In this document: positions 32,121 through 46,900 of the stretch, one piece after another | How the letters are laid out: each line of letters opens with the position of its first letter | How positions within the stretch are numbered: position 1 is the stretch's first letter | NCBI RefSeq assembly: GCF_024323335.1 | Contig: NC_066580.1 | Span: 84,243,391-84,307,390 of the forward strand | DNA: 64,000 nt | Reading direction: 5' to 3' | Source: Lathyrus oleraceus | Lineage: Eukaryota > Streptophyta > Magnoliopsida > Fabales > Fabaceae | The notes under the pieces: model-generated | Database searches by the model: none | Told to the model about the DNA's origin: nothing | What the model saw: the letters and a program-made list of their open reading frames with translations, nothing else | Translations under genes and position numbers: made by a program

Positions 32121-35100
32121 TGTAGCGGGGTATTCGTTACCATTAGACATATTGACAAAATCCAAGGTAAATCATACAAGTCGAGTCGCCACCGCACTTC
32201 TATTTATCCAAAGGAAAGGTTAGAAGGTGAACAAAAACCGAGAAGTTTTATCGAATCAAAAACTAATAAAAATGTCAGAGATCGGGGTAAGGGGGTTGGT
32301 TATGCAATGGGAAGGTTTTAAGCACCCAAAACATCCTAGGTACTCCTAGGGAGCCCTTTTCACACTTGTTGTAAGGTTGGTATTTTGTGAAATTTTATTT
32401 GTGCAAACATGATTGTAGAGATGAGAAGAGAATATACAAGTTATTTAGAATTTTGTGTTTGGATGGATAAACCCATTGCCTATGTACCATCTTAAAAAAG
32501 ATTAGGATCAAAACCTCGTAGTTCGGGGTAAAAATCTCAAAACAAGTTGGTGAATTGATTAGGTCCAAAAGCCTTAAGGTCTTTTGTTATCCAAGGGAGA
32601 AAACTCAACCTAAAAAACCACAAATCCACCATGTGAGGATAGCTTCAACATGCTAGTGAGGGGTTAACCCTATAATAAGCATGGAAGACTCATTGTCCAT
32701 CACTAAGGATATAGGTGAGTATTACATCTACCTCAAGGATAACTAAAACCTAATAACTATTGGTTATGAAAAGTTTTTGATAAGAAAGTGGCCATTGAAA
32801 CCACAAAAAGTATTTGAATGGGTTATATTTACCAATGAAAAGTGTTTGCAAAAGATGGTCAAAGTTGACTTAAAGATTCAATTCAAAATAAGTGTTATGA
32901 AAAGAAAGTTTGAAAATCAAAAGCGTAATGCCTAGGTTTCTAATGTTTGAAAACAAGTGTTAATGTTTGCACAAAAGTTTTGGCTTGGGTTAGAGTGGAG
33001 GGAAGAAGAAGAAGGGCTAAAGTCCTAATCATACAAGAGATGAAGGATAAGAAACCAGACCAAAATGAAGTTCCTCTCTTGAGATCATATTGATGATCCA
33101 AGTAGCTCCCATCCTTTGGAATATGCAAGCAAAAAAGTGTAAGCTCAAGCAATCAAATTAATCAAGCAAGCTCTTAGAAGATCCCCGATGGCTCTTGTAT
33201 CTTTCACTTTGGATGAACATGGCAATGGTTCTTCAATTTGGCTCAAATAGGATTCCCCTAGTACAAAAGAACATACATCAAAGAGTTCTATGAAGTAAAT
33301 CAAGAATGGACAAGAGTGAGTTTAGAGCTTTGGTCCTTCTAATCCATCTTCAACATTAAGGCCTTTTTACTCCAATTTTGCATAGGGAATGTCCTAGAAA
33401 CTAAGTCCATTTGTCCATTTTTTGCATTTGGTCCACAAGAATCAAAACAAAACACAAGCACAATAATATATACACAATTATGTGCTCAAGTGAGCAAAAG
33501 GCAAATTGCATTAACATAAATATGTGCTCAAATGAGCAAAGGAAAAAGCAAATGAATAATATGTACAAGAATAGTAAATTGCATAAATGTAAAGAGCAAG
33601 AATTAAATGTTAATGGTTAATGGTTAGTATTAGAGTTAGTGTTCCATAAGGCAATTTAGCGCTATGTTAAGCAATCGTAATTGGACTTATGTAGAAGTCA
33701 CAACTATCTGAGGTCGGTCAATAATAATGTAGGCAACAACACAAGTTAGAGATTTTGATTAGTGAATCAAACTCCTACAACTTGCCATGCCAAAAAGAAG
33801 ATGAGAAATGATATTGTATTGATTTAGGTTCTTTGCTTGATTAGGAAGCAACCTATCCTTAATGCAAAGCCATTCACTTGATCCATGATCAAGTTGAATT
33901 AGATTTGAATCAAGGAAGGTTAAACCTCCATGTATCAAGGCTAACCACCAATCTTTAAATCATTGATCAAAAAGGAAAAAGAAGAAGATGAAAAAGAAGA
34001 TGAATATTAAAGCACATTAATGGAAATGAAATGAAATAATCAACAAACGTTGACCAAAGATAGAGAACATCAAGGTCAAACAATAGAAAACAGAAGCAAA
34101 ATGAAGATTAGAAGTCAAGAAACAAATAAAATATTTTTGGTATTTTTCAATATTAAAATGAAACTTGAATTAAAATAATAAAGAAAGGTCAAACTTCAAA
34201 CTCACTTCAAATCAACTTTGAAAAGTCCAAGTGAATTATCCCAAGTTCAACAAGGTCAAACAAAATTTGACAAAAAAATTCAGCATTTTTAGAAGTTAGA
34301 AACTATTTTTGATCAATTAAAAATGCATAAAAATTACCTAATTGAATTAAAATCTCAAATAAATCTCATATCAATTAATAAATTGATGAGAATACTTTTC
34401 ATAGATCCATCATCATTCAAAGACGTTGGAATCAGAAATCAGAAATTAGTTCTCAATTGGGATCAATTGAATTAAATGAAATAAAAGAAATAGAAATCAG
34501 AAATTAGAAAATGTGAAAATGCGTGGACCGTCTGATGAGACCTCATTAATTGACGTGGATCATCACGCGGTCAGGAAGCACGCGTTCACCATATGCATAA
34601 GTCAACTGAATAACACATGGCCGTTAAATAAGTCATAACGTTGGATGGATGAGATCTGGTCTGGAAAATGAGATAGATGGTTCATATCTAATCTGGAGAA
34701 GGGTCGGTGACCAGCGCCACCGTCTTCTCCGGCCAAGCTCAAAATTGCAGAGAAACAAATGTTAACCAAATGCTACGATCCAAGCACCAATCGAAAGCTG
34801 GGGCGATGTACATCACTCCTGTACCAACCAAATCCACTCTAGGTTTCTACATTGAGAGAAATCAGAGATGGAATTTTAATGGTTTTCAACTGAACTTGCT
34901 AGATTTCAAAAATTCGAAGCTCAAGAATGTTGCCTCTATGTAGAGGACTTCAGATCACACAACAACAACAAGAAATAAGCACAATAAAAGTTGATTCGAA
35001 GAAAATAAAATGTGAAGTGAACCTCTGATTTGCAGAGCTTGGAGTCACAGTTTCTTGGTGTTAATGCTTGCAGTACACTTTATGGATCAAGGTGATGAGG

Positions 35101-36789
35101 TTTAGGAACTTTTAGATTTAAGAAAACAATCGATGCAACTGAATTCTAGATCTGAAAATTGAGAGAAAAATGAGAGAGTTCCTTTGGAGTGAGGGTGAGG
35201 ATTCAATTACACAGCATTTAGGGCGCCTTCAGGTTAGTGAAATGAAGAGCAATGGCATTGTATTTATAGGCAAGGCAATGCTGAAATGCATGATCACAAC
35301 TTTGCATGAATGGAAAGGGCCTCCATGCATGGGCCTGTACAGGCGCATGGAGGGCCCAATTCCACTTGGATTTTGGCAGCTGATGCTAAGCATGTACAAA
35401 CTGGATGTGCAAATTGTGTATTAATGGATCATGCAATGTAAATTTAAATGATTTTCAAAGATGAACCATTATGTTCAAGTCTTCGAAAATGCCATGTCCA
35501 AACTTGAAACACCACCTCATGAGTAATGGTTGGAAAGCTTTTTGCATGAGGATTAATTGTTATGTTGATAAAAAAATCATTTGAGCCTTGGAAATTGATG
35601 AAAAGTGGTCATGAAGTGTAAGGTGCAAACCATGTACATGTGAGATTTTCAAAAATGGCCAAAGTTCAAGCCCTTATGTTTCAATGATTCAAGCTCCAAA
35701 TGACAAAATCTTCAACATCAAATTTGTAGAGCTTTTCAAGACAATAAATTTGGACCTAAATGTTGCATCATTTGGATTTTTTATGAAGAAGTTATGGGCA
35801 CTTGAAGTTGGACTTTTTCACATTTCAATGCATTTGGTCCAAAGTGACCTATAATGTTTTGCATTATCACATGTTTTTATTTTAGGATTTTGAACTTTTT
35901 CTCAACATAACAATAGAATTATACATATTAAGCTTTCCAATTCATTTAATCCCACCTCAAAATCATGAAAAATGAATGAGTTATGTCCTTGGGAAGTTGA
36001 CCCAAAATTAGGGTTTCAGTCAAAATGACCTATAATGTCTTGGAATGGATGATGACCTTCCAAGCTTCAAATAAATTTTTGATGAACATAAAAGTTGTTC
36101 ATATGGTCCTTAAGAACATTTTTTCTCTTGAGGTAATCTTCATTTGACAAATACATAAAACGTTAGGTCTCAGTGTACTTCAAAATAGTCAGATGAATTG
36201 ACTGATCAACTTCTCATGTCCAAACCTCATGTCTTGATGAATTGATGATTGAGGACACTCAAATAAGTTCAAATATGCATGAAATTATTAATTAAAGAAC
36301 TTCCCTTTATTTCATTTGAACATGGGTTGAGGTTGCTTCATGAGCAAGGCACAATTAATGAACAGATGAATTAGGGTTTCCTTGGGAAACAAGCCTCAAG
36401 CCCCCTTGATTTGCTTTGATCAAAATGATGAAATTAAATACTTGGTAGGCATATTTGATGGATGAGAGCTTTGGGAACCATTTCCATGCTTGTTTTCATC
36501 TTCTCTTGGCCATATCAATGCACATAGGACCTCCTAGAAGCTTTGGATCTTGTGACTGCTCAAGCTACAAACCAAAGATGTTAGTGACATATTTTTGTGC
36601 TTTTGGTTAGTAAATAAAATGAGAAAAGCAATAATATACAATTCAATCATGCTTGGTGATCTCAAACCAACTCTCAAGGGATCCCATCCAAGGGTTAAGG
36701 AGCCAAGATGCTTATGATCCTTGAGGCAAGATGCAAATGCAATATTATGATGCCATGAGGGATCTTAGGGTCAAAATTGGGGTCTTACA
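32121..36789 (-). repeat. 3' LTR of element 2, 4669 bp
   Basis: Minus strand: starts TGTAAGACCCC at 36789 and ends ACCCCGCTACA at 32121. Same family as the solo LTR at 22959-27819, though diverged. It contains no gene. The base run ATTAA at 32116-32120 is the expected target duplication, but its partner is not in the window. Confidence 0.92.
35261..35268 (-). promoter_or_regulatory. TATA box in the element 2 LTR
   Basis: TATAAATA on the minus strand, at the place equivalent to the TATA box of the solo LTR. Confidence 0.6.
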
Positions 36790-39700
36790 GGTGCTCCTAT
36801 TTAAGGTCATTCTAGCCGGAGAAGTGAAGGTTAAAATCTTCGTCTCGACGAGGTAGAATGGGCTTAAATAATAACAAAAAGACGAATTTTGGTCCCTAAG
36901 ATACCTCATGATGCAAATGTATGTATGCAAAAGGTAATACTCTATGGAGATATGTGTCAACAAAGAGAAAAGAAATCAGGAGAAAATGACAATCCATAAT
37001 GAGTAACACACTCAATGGGACAGAGACTCTAGGGGTTCTTATGGGAATAAGAAAGGGAATAAAATGCGTGAGCAGGTCACGACTTAAGCCTTGCTGAGAC
37101 ACGAGAGGAATTCCATGAAAATAAATCAATGGAAAGACTCGAGTTGACTCAAAGATGCATGTATTGGTGAATATGCCAATACAGCGAAAATTATCCATAA
37201 AGGATACCTCGGATGAACATCCGAACTCAGATAGGTAAAATCCACTAAGGGAGTTACTGGGAAATGTCCAAACAGGACTCATCTGAGGAAACAACTGGAT
37301 GAGGTATTACCGGTTACTAGGTGAGAGAACAACACGCTTGGGGAGAATGAATATCCAAGACCGGTATGAGGGTGATAGATATCAAACATCCAAAAACATC
37401 TGAGGAAAACCTAAAAAGGTACTTCAACTCAGGAAATTTGACTCCACATGGGACAAAAAGTCATAATAGGGAGCAGAAGGGAAGGAACACCAGGGATACC
37501 GGTTATTGGGCATATAATAGGTGACCAACCAAGGCGTGAATTGGGGAATATTTCCAAGACAATCATCATCCAAAAGGAGGGCTAAAAATCAAACTCAATT
37601 TAAAGGATGGGCATTCGACTCCACAAAGGGGATACGAATCTTACTCGACTGGGGAAGAACAAAAGATTCCAACTGAAGAGCGCATGAGATATATTATCTA
37701 TTACCGTCAGAACATAGATAACATACTCGCATGGAAGATTGTCCACAACCGGTTACTGGGTTAATAAAGGACAAATCGACCGAAAGGAAAGGACATCGGG
37801 ATACCGAATACTAGGTATATAATGATGACCAATCAAAGGGAGAAACAATCATTACCGAAAAATGAAAGATGACTCGCTGGGGATACATTGACAAAGGCAA
37901 TGATCCGGGAGATATATCGTCGGTTACTGGAAGATATACTCGAAAGTGAAGGAATATCGATACTGAATATTGGATAAACATAACCGACAAAGAGGGGATT
38001 ACATCTACCAGATACTAGGTAGAAAACCACGGGAGAGTAACTGCCATCGGTTAGGATGCACAAAATAAGGTTAACTCTGCAAGGGTATAAAGATAGGATT
38101 TACAACTACCGGTATGAGGGTAGAAAACCATAGAAATAAGACTTACAACTACCAATTATTGGGTAGCAGGCCACAAACTTCGCTGGGAAAAGATGGAGAA
38201 TTACTAGTTACTGAGTAATCATTCATCTAAACTACAGGGAAGTGCAGGGGAAATAACAAGAGTAGTCAATCTAGGAACAAACTAGAGAGACACAATGAAA
38301 CAAGACTCGACCCAATGAGAATATAACTCAGGGGAGAATCTCATCCCAATACATGTGTCGGGAGGAAACTAAAATAACATTCATCCACGAGGACATAACT
38401 CAGTGGGGAATACGGAAGAAAGGATAGACACTCTCTGCCTATGGGGCTGACTCTACATGGGGAGACCAAACGTAAACATCTGCTTGGGGAAATATATACC
38501 ACCAAATAGCAGGAGACAACGATCAAAGATATACATGGCAAAAAATGTAACATGAATATCTAGATGTCAAAATTATGCATGTATATGCGTGGTTTATGTA
38601 TGATGAATGCTAACAAAAGAGACATATCTAACACAAACGGGTCCAAGAATCAACAGACAAGCATCTGGTACTACATCTCAAGAGAGAAAGCCAGACCCAC
38701 TGGAGAATATCCAATCTGATGGGGGCAACCAATACTAGGAAGCAAAGATCTCTGCAGGGAAAAGAGAATCAGTCACTCCAGCTAGGGACAGGATCAACAA
38801 ATGGATAAAATCCGCCGTAGAAGCAACTCTACTGGGGAAATTATCGAAGGGGGAAATGAAACTCTGTGGGGAACAACCACCAATCAGAAGGTTTCAAAAC
38901 CAACACATCTTCTCGCACTGTTAAAGAAATCATATCTACCGAGGAGAAGAGAACACTACTTCGCTGGGGAAGGAAAGATAAACATCTTCAACAACCCCTC
39001 TGCTCGGGAGGAAACCACAAATGGGCTATGATCAGACAATTCCACCAGGGAAATACTGCTGACAACCGAATCGGGGATTACCCGTAGGCAAACTCCTGGG
39101 GATACCCTGCTAGTGACCAAACTGGGGAGTAAAAGTGGGATCAACCCTGCTGAGGATGGTCGAGGAGCAAATTTGCTCGAGATCAAAGTAGAAAAGTCCA
39201 CAAGGGAAAAGCTACAAATCAAACTTGATGATAGCTTCGCTTATGTCGGGGATTTCCTGCTCACTCTGGCGGAGAAAATTCTAACTCGAAGTAAAGGAAA
39301 AACCAACTCCTTCGGAAAGATTAGCATATTCAATTTTTAAGGGATTTTAGGTCAATCCACGCAAGGGATGATAACCATATACTTGATAACACAAATGCTA
39401 AATCCACACCCACTGGGAATCTAGAAGATGGAAAACGCATCCAAAAATCCAAACTCTCTAAGGATTTGGTGGGACGTACAACTTCCTTCTATGCTCGCAG
39501 AGGAGACCAACTGAAAGACAAATGAGGATACGAGTATGCTGGGAACATGAACAAGTGTCTTACCCTTTTGGGAATCATACTATCTTTGGGAGAGCACTGA
39601 AGAAATCCCAAGTATCCTTTTGTCATCGTGAATGTTCACTTTGTTTAAAAACAATTTATGAAAATTTTATTTATTTAAAACAATGATATTTTTCAATTAA

Positions 39701-40177
39701 AACATGCAAAATATTCGTTGAATAGAAACAAATAAGAGTGCAAAGAATTGGATAAAGGCTCAAATTTATTTGATGGAATGGTAGTCTGCAAATGGCAAGA
39801 CTCCATGGATCTTTACAAATTTGAAATTGGTGATATATATTGGAAAAGGTCTACATTGAACATAATGACCATTTCTCCACCAACTCTGAGTCCGATGTAT
39901 TTAAAGCTTCAGTTGACGATGGCTGAGCTAGAATCTCTGACAGATGACAGTCGGAGAGCAAAGTTTTGTCAGGATGCAGTTACTTGCCAAATCCCTAATT
40001 TTTGCCTAGATTGCCCCAGGGTGAGGTACTCAATCTAGCGGGATACACATTCATTTTTTTTATGTCTCTAACTTTTGCTTGGATCGCCCTTTCGGGTTTT
40101 CAATCCACCGAGACGCTCATTTTTGCCTAAGTCGCCCTTTCGGGTTTTCAACTTAGCGAGCTATTCTATTTTTATTT
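36790..40177 (-). other. Non-coding 3' spacer of element 2
   Basis: 3.4 kb between the pol stop and the 3' LTR without credible genes. It has diverged ACCGGTTACTGGGTA-like repeats (37300-38220), many GGGGA/CTGGGGA words (38280-39150) and post-pol repeats GAAAACCCGAAAGGGCGA (40020-40165). The polypurine position reads AATAGGAGCACC, decayed relative to AATAGGGGCAGC. Confidence 0.75.
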
Positions 40178-43100
40178 TTAGGTGAAGTATTTATTGACTG
40201 CATCTGAATTCACAGAACGAGTGAAGTCCTCCCCATCCATAGTTGTAAGTATCAAAGCACTGCCTGAAAAGGCTCTCTTAACAACATATGGACCTTCATA
40301 GTTTGGAATCCACTTGCCCCTGGAATCGGGCGCGAAAGACAAAATTTTCTTGAGCACGAGGTCACCTTCCCGGAACACACAAGGTTTGACCTTCTTATCA
40401 AAGGCTTTCTTCATCCTTTGCTGATATAACTGACCATGGCACATTGCAGTCAATCTATTCTCTTCTATCAAATTCAGTTGGTCATAACGACTCTGAACCG
40501 ATTCAGCATCAGTCAACTTGGCTTCCATCAAGACTCTCATTGATGGGATCTCCACCTCTACTGGGAGCATAGCCTCCATGCCGTAAACAAGAGAGAAAGG
40601 GGTTGCCCCTGTTGAAGTGCGGACAGATGTACGGTATCCATGCAAAGCAAATGGCAACATCTCATGCCAATCTTTGTACGTAACAACCAACTTCTGGAGA
40701 ATCTTCTTGATATTCTTATTATCATCTTCAACAACCCTATTCATCTTGGGTCTATAAGGAGAAGAATTATGATGTGCAATCTTGAACTCGCTACACAACT
40801 CTTTCATCATCTTGTTGTTCAAGTTAGATCCATTATCAGTAATGATCTTATTTGGCACACCATAACGAAATATGAGTTGATTCTTGATAAACTTCACAAC
40901 CACCTGCCTGGTCACGTTTGCATACGACGCCGCTTCAACCCACTTGGTGAAGTAATCAATTACTACGAGAATAAAACTGTGACCGTTGGACGCTTTCGGC
41001 TCTATCATGCCAATCATGTCAATTCCCCACATGGAGAAAGGCCATGGTGATGAAATCACATTCAGAAGTATTGGGGGAATATGAATCTTATCCGCATAAA
41101 TCTGACACTTGTGGTATTTCTTCACATATTTGTAGCAGTCAGACTCCATTGTCAGCCAATAGTAGCCTGCTCTCAATATCTTTATAGCCATGGCATGTCC
41201 ATTGAAATGAGTACCAAATGAACCCTCATGGACCTCAGTCATTAACAAGTTTGCTTCGTGTCTATCCACGCATCTGAGCAGAACCATGTCAAAATTTCTC
41301 TTATAAAGCACATCGCCATTGAGGTAGAAACTGCTTGATAATCTCCTCAAAGTCTTTCTATCTTTCACAGATGCCCCAGGCGGGTAAATCTGATTTTAAA
41401 GAAAACACTTGATATCATAGTACCATGGCTTATCATCTTTTACTTCCTCAACTGCAAATACATGAGCTGGTCTGTCCAAGCGCATTATAGTGATATTGGG
41501 AACTTCATTCCAGAGTCTCACCATGATCATCGAAGTAAGTGTAGCAAGAGCATCTGCCATCCGATTCTCATCTCGAGGAATATGATGGAAGTCAACCTCA
41601 GTAAAGAATGTTGAAATCCTCCTCGCATAATCTCTATATGGGATGAGGCCAGGCTGATTCGTCTCCCATTCTCCCTTAATCTGATTAACAACAAGGGTCG
41701 AATCACCATAAACATCAAGATGCTTGATCTGAAGATCAATACATTCTTCCAATCCCATGATACAGGCCTCATACTCAGCCATATTATTAGTGCATTTGAA
41801 AGTTAGCCTTGCTGTAAAAGGAAAATGTGTGCCCTGAGGAGTAATAATCATTGCCCCAATACCATTTCCATACTGATTTACAGCGCCATCAAACACCATG
41901 CTCCATCGGGAACCAGGCTCTGGCCCTTCATCGAGCGTAGGCTCGTCGCAATCTTTCATTTTCAAATACAGAATCTCCTCATCTGGGAAGTCATACTGAA
42001 CTAACTGATAATCTTCAATTGGTTGATGTGCCAAGTGGTCAGCCAATATACTACCTTTAATAGCTTTTTGAGCTCGATACTCAATATCATACTCAGATAA
42101 CAACATCTTCCAACGGGCGATTCTCTCAGTTAAAGTAGGCTTCTCGAAGATATACTTGATTGGATCCATTTTGGATATCAACCAAGTCGTATGATTCAAC
42201 ATGTACTAGCGTAAGCGCTTGGCAACCCAAGCCAAAGCACAGCATGTCTTCTCAAGCATCGAGTATCGAGACTCATAATCAGTGAACTTCTTACTTAGGT
42301 AGTAAATAGCATTTTCTTTCTTTCCTGATTCGTCTTGTTGACCAAGGACATAACCCATTGAGTCTTCAAGAACATTCAAATACATAATCAAGGGTCTCCC
42401 TTCCACAGGCGGAGACAAAATCGGCGGCTCGGACAGATACTCCTTGATACTGTCAAAGGCTTTTTGGCAATCCTCGGTCCAATCATGAGATTGATCTTTC
42501 CGGAGGAGCTTGAATATCGGCGCACATGTGGCAGTCATGTGGCATATAAATCTGGAGATATAATTCAAGCGGCCAAGAAAACCTCAGACTTGTTTCTCAG
42601 TTTTGGGCGCAGGCATCTCTTATATTGCTTTGACCTTTGTAGGTTCAACCTCAATACCTCTCTCGCTGACAATAAAGCCCAATAACTTGCCGGAACGGAC
42701 TCCAAATGTACACTTGTTAGGATTCAAGCGAAGCTTATACTTCCTCAAACGCTGAAAAAGGTTCAACAATTGCTCTACATGTTCAACTTCCGTTCTGGAC
42801 TTTGCAATCATATCATCAACATATACCTCAATCTCCTTGTGCATCATATCTTGAAACAAGGTAGTCATAGCTCGTTGATACGTGGCTCCGGCATTCTTCA
42901 AACCGAAGGGCATCACTCGATAACAGAATGGTCCCCAAGGTGTGATGAATGTTGTCTTCTCCATATCCTCGGATGCCAATTTAATCTGATTATATCCGGA
43001 AAATTCGTCCATAAATGAGAAGACATTGAATTTAGTTGTATTATCTACCAACATATCAATATGTGGCAGAGGGAAATCATCTTTCGGACTAGCTTTATTC

Positions 43101-43636
43101 AAGTCTCTATAGTTCACACACATTCAGACTTTTCCATCTTTCTGAGGCATGGGGACAATATTGGCCACCCATTGAGGATATGTAGAAGTCACCAGAAACC
43201 CCGCATCAATTTGCTTATGAACTTCTTCTTTAATCTTCACTGCCATATCAGGATGAGTTCTTCTGAGTTTCTGCTTCACAGGCACACACTCAGGCTTTAA
43301 AGGCAGGAAATGTTGCACGATATCAGTATCTAGACCAGGCATGTCTTCATATGACCAGGAAAAGACGTCGACGTATTCTCGTAGCAACTCTATCAACCCC
43401 TTCTTGACAGATTCTTCCAGAAGTGCCCCAATCTTCACTTCTTGCACACAATCTTCAGACCCCAAGTTGATTGTTTCCAGATTCTCAAGATGCGGCTGAA
43501 TGATCTTCTCTTCGTGCTCAAGTAGACGGGTAATCTCGACAGGAATCTCTTCAACATCATCTTCTTCTGCCTCAAATACAGGGGACTCAAAGTTGGGAGA
43601 TGGTGTTGGATCATTATGTTCAATGGGTTTGATCAA
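40178..43636 (-). pseudogene. pol: Pol of element 2 (RT, RNase H, integrase) with five nonsense codons
   Basis: A single minus-strand frame runs from 43636 to the natural stop at 40178 with no frameshift. Internal stops are at 43124, 42620, 42584, 42206 and 41396. Compared with element 1, most correspond to CAG/CAA/CGA-type codons changed by C to T, and 41396 to a Lys codon. RT retains YVDDMIAKS, archaeal RNase H retains FDGAV and YGDSTL, and integrase retains TDNGSN and the catalytic Glu. The integrase zinc finger has lost its first Cys: the codon at 41114-41116 is Tyr (KKYHKCQIY against RKCHKCQIY). The protein is closely similar to the element 1 pol along its length. Confidence 0.92.
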
Positions 43637-43637
43637 C

Positions 43638-43902
43638 CTGCCTAATGATTTTGGATATAAAAGAGATTTTAGAAATCAAACAAGGCAAATCACTATGTAG
43701 ATGAAAAGATTGATTTTATTCTATTTTTAAGGTTTTATGTGATCACCAATTTCATGCAAAAAGCGAAAAGTGAAAATAATTGGAAAAACAAACATTTAAC
43801 ATGAATTTATTGAATGAAAATATCATTGTATTTATGATCCAACAATGTCATCACTCCTCCTTTTGGCATGGGAGAAGGGTTTTTAAACAAAATGGACATT
43901 AC
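43638..43902 (-). other. Candidate 265 bp intron between protease and RT (element 2)
   Basis: On the minus strand the donor GTAATG overlaps the gag-pro stop at 43899 and the acceptor is TTAGGCAG ending at 43638. Splicing is phase 2 and enters the pol frame (TTG 43636), as in elements 1 and 3. Confidence 0.65.
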
Positions 43903-46900
43903 TTTGACTTATGGATAACTGTTGGAACATCAACAGCGACCCAATTATTGCAGACCCTTCCAGGGATGACAAAGTTGCCAGAATCTTCCTCTGCATCCTC
44001 TTCCTCAACAACAGCAGCTTCCTCGTCTTGAACAGTGTGGATGAATCCACCACTCTTAAACAGCCCATGCTTGTTGAAAGCGCCAGAAGAATACCCTATG
44101 CCAGCCCGGGATTTGTTGTCTTCCAGTTTGATCATTTTCCCTAAACCGGTAGTTGTGCCATGCTCGATGGCCAACTTAGCATCATTGTAGGATGCAAACG
44201 AAGAAGTTCCTTTCTTAGTAGGCTCAGCAATAGATAAAGCATGGAACGGCGTTCCGACTTCATCCTCAGCATCTATGTAAGAAAAGGAAGACAAATTTCA
44301 GTTTCTGATGTAGGGTGGACGTCACGACGCCTGCCTCGTGAATCCATGGTCTGCCTAACAGACAGCTATATGATGGGTGGATATCCATGACCTGAAAAGT
44401 GATCTGGAAATCACTTGGTCCGATCTTGACTGGGAGCTCAACCTCTCCAATCACAGGTTTACGGGATCCATCAAAAGCTTTTACCACTACTCCACTCTGC
44501 CTCATGGGAGGCCCCTGATATGACAATCTAGCAAGAGTGGATTTTGGCAACACATTTAGTGATGATCCAGTGTCCACCAACACATTGGACATGGCATCAT
44601 CCTTGCAGCTCATAGAGATGTGTAGTGCCAAATTGTGGTCTCTTCCCTCCTCAGGGAGATCAGCATCACAAAAACTCAAATTGTTACAAGCGGTAATGTT
44701 GGCAACAATGCTGTCAAATTGTTCTATTGTGATGTCATGATCTACATACGCCACATCCAACACCTTCAGCAGAGCTTCACGGTGTGGTTCTGAATTCATC
44801 AACAAAGATAACACAGAGATCTTTAATGGCGTCTATAGAAGCTGATCTACAATGTTATACTCACTCCTTTTGATGAGCCTCAGCATCTCATCACAGTCTT
44901 CTTTCACGGTGCCACTCTGGCCAGCAGAAACAAGAGTTTTTACAACAGAGGCGGGTTTATTGGCAACAAGCGCCGGATTCAGATCAATAACAGCATTCCC
45001 AATCGGGCATTCAGCATAATCAGCAACATTAGCCCTTCTGGCGTCAGCTTGGGGTTTCGGCGGAGCCGAGAAAACACGACCATTACGGGTCAGGCTGCTG
45101 ACATCGACAATGTTAACAACAGAAGTGGAGGGAAGGGGCACCTCCTTCCCATCCTCCAATGCCACAGCATTGTAGCGATAGGGGACTGCTTTATCAGAAG
45201 AGTATGGCACAGGGCCGGCTGGTTTAATAATCAAAGAGGGAGAAGCCTTCTGCTTGCTACCATCATACCTGATGACAACAGGCTCAGGGATCCGAAATAC
45301 CGGAGATATCACATTGACTTCATCATTATCAACATCTCGATTCTGAAGTATCTCAATTACTCCTTCATCCAGCATTTCTTGGATGTCTTTACGGACTTGG
45401 CGACATCCCCTTTAATTGACATTGCAGACACGACATCTGTCATGGTCATGCTCATAATGACTATATTCACACAATAGTCTGTCCATCTAGACCAAAGATT
45501 GTCGAATATGGCTGACATATTTGACCTTATATTTACCAGGGCAACCCTAGACCATGTTGCCAGAGGATTTCCCATGCTCGGGCAATGGGTTCTTCTTCAC
45601 ATTGGGACCTACGTCCTCGAAACACAAGATACCACATCTCACAAGGTCTTGAACCTTGGTCTTCAGCGGGTAACAGTTTTCCACGTCATGTCCGGGGGCA
45701 CCGGAATGATAAACATAATGTAGCTCAGGCTTATACCACCACTGAGGGTTGGTAGGTATAGCCAGTGGATCTCGTGGAGTAATCAACTTCCTCTCTATCA
45801 AAGAGGGATACAATTCTGCATAGGTCATGGGAATAGGATCAAAGGTGACCCTCTTCCTCTCATAGCTTGTACTGGCTTGATTGTTATTTTGAGGCTGGTA
45901 GGCCTGTTGTTGAGAACGGTGTTGTTGTTGTTGATATTGTTGATGTTGTTGTTGCTGGTTATTATTGTGATGTTGATATTGCTGATTATCTCTGAAAACA
46001 GGTGCTATGTGAGCCACTTGATGCTGATTACCGGCAGGATGCACAGTCTTCCTCCTTACTGAGGGTCTTCTTGGTTTAACATGGGAGGTCACAGCATGTG
46101 CCTCACCATCTTTCTTCTTTCCAAATGCCCCATTTCATTTGGTAGAAGAGCCTTCTTCTCTGGTCAGGCGCCCTTCCCTGACTCCTTCCTCCAGACGCAT
46201 CCTCATGTTCACCATCTCGGTGAAGTCAGAAGGAGCGCTGGCAATCATCCGGTCATAGTAAAATTAACTCAAGGTCTTTAGAAAGATCTTGGTCATTTCA
46301 TTCTCCTCCAGCGGGGGCACAATCTGTGCTGCTAGCTCTCGCCACCTCTGGGCGTACTCTTTAAAAGTTTCCTTGTCCTTCTAGGACATGGCTCTCAATT
46401 GATCCCTATCGGGAGCCATATCTACATTATACTTATATTGCTTGACGAAGGCCTCGCCAAGATCATTGAAGGATCGGATGTTCGCGTTGTCCAGGCCCAT
46501 ATACCATCTCAGGGCAGCACCGGACAAACTGTCCTGGAAATAGTGAATAAGAAGCTGATCATTGTCGGTCTGAGTCGACATCTTCCTGGAGTACATAACC
46601 AGGTGGCTGAGAGGGAAAGCATTTCCCTTGTACTTTTCAAAGTCAGGCACTTTGAATTTTACAGGGATTTTGACGTTAGGAACCAAGCAGAGTTCAACAG
46701 CGGACTTGCCGAAGAGGTCCTTTCCTTTGAGAGTTTTCAATTCCTTGTGAAGCTCAAGAAACTGATCATTCATAGCATCCATCTTTTCATAGACATCTGG
46801 GCCCTCAGACGGCTCAAAATGGTAGATGGTGTCGTCTACTCTGGGCATAGTATGCACGAAAGGAGGTGGAATGGCAAGGACCGGGCTAGATGTCGACAGA

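Noticed and set aside
39748..40038. 96-codon plus-strand ORF at the end of the element 2 pol region
   Set aside because: It is antisense to the spacer just after pol, with no similarity to known proteins.
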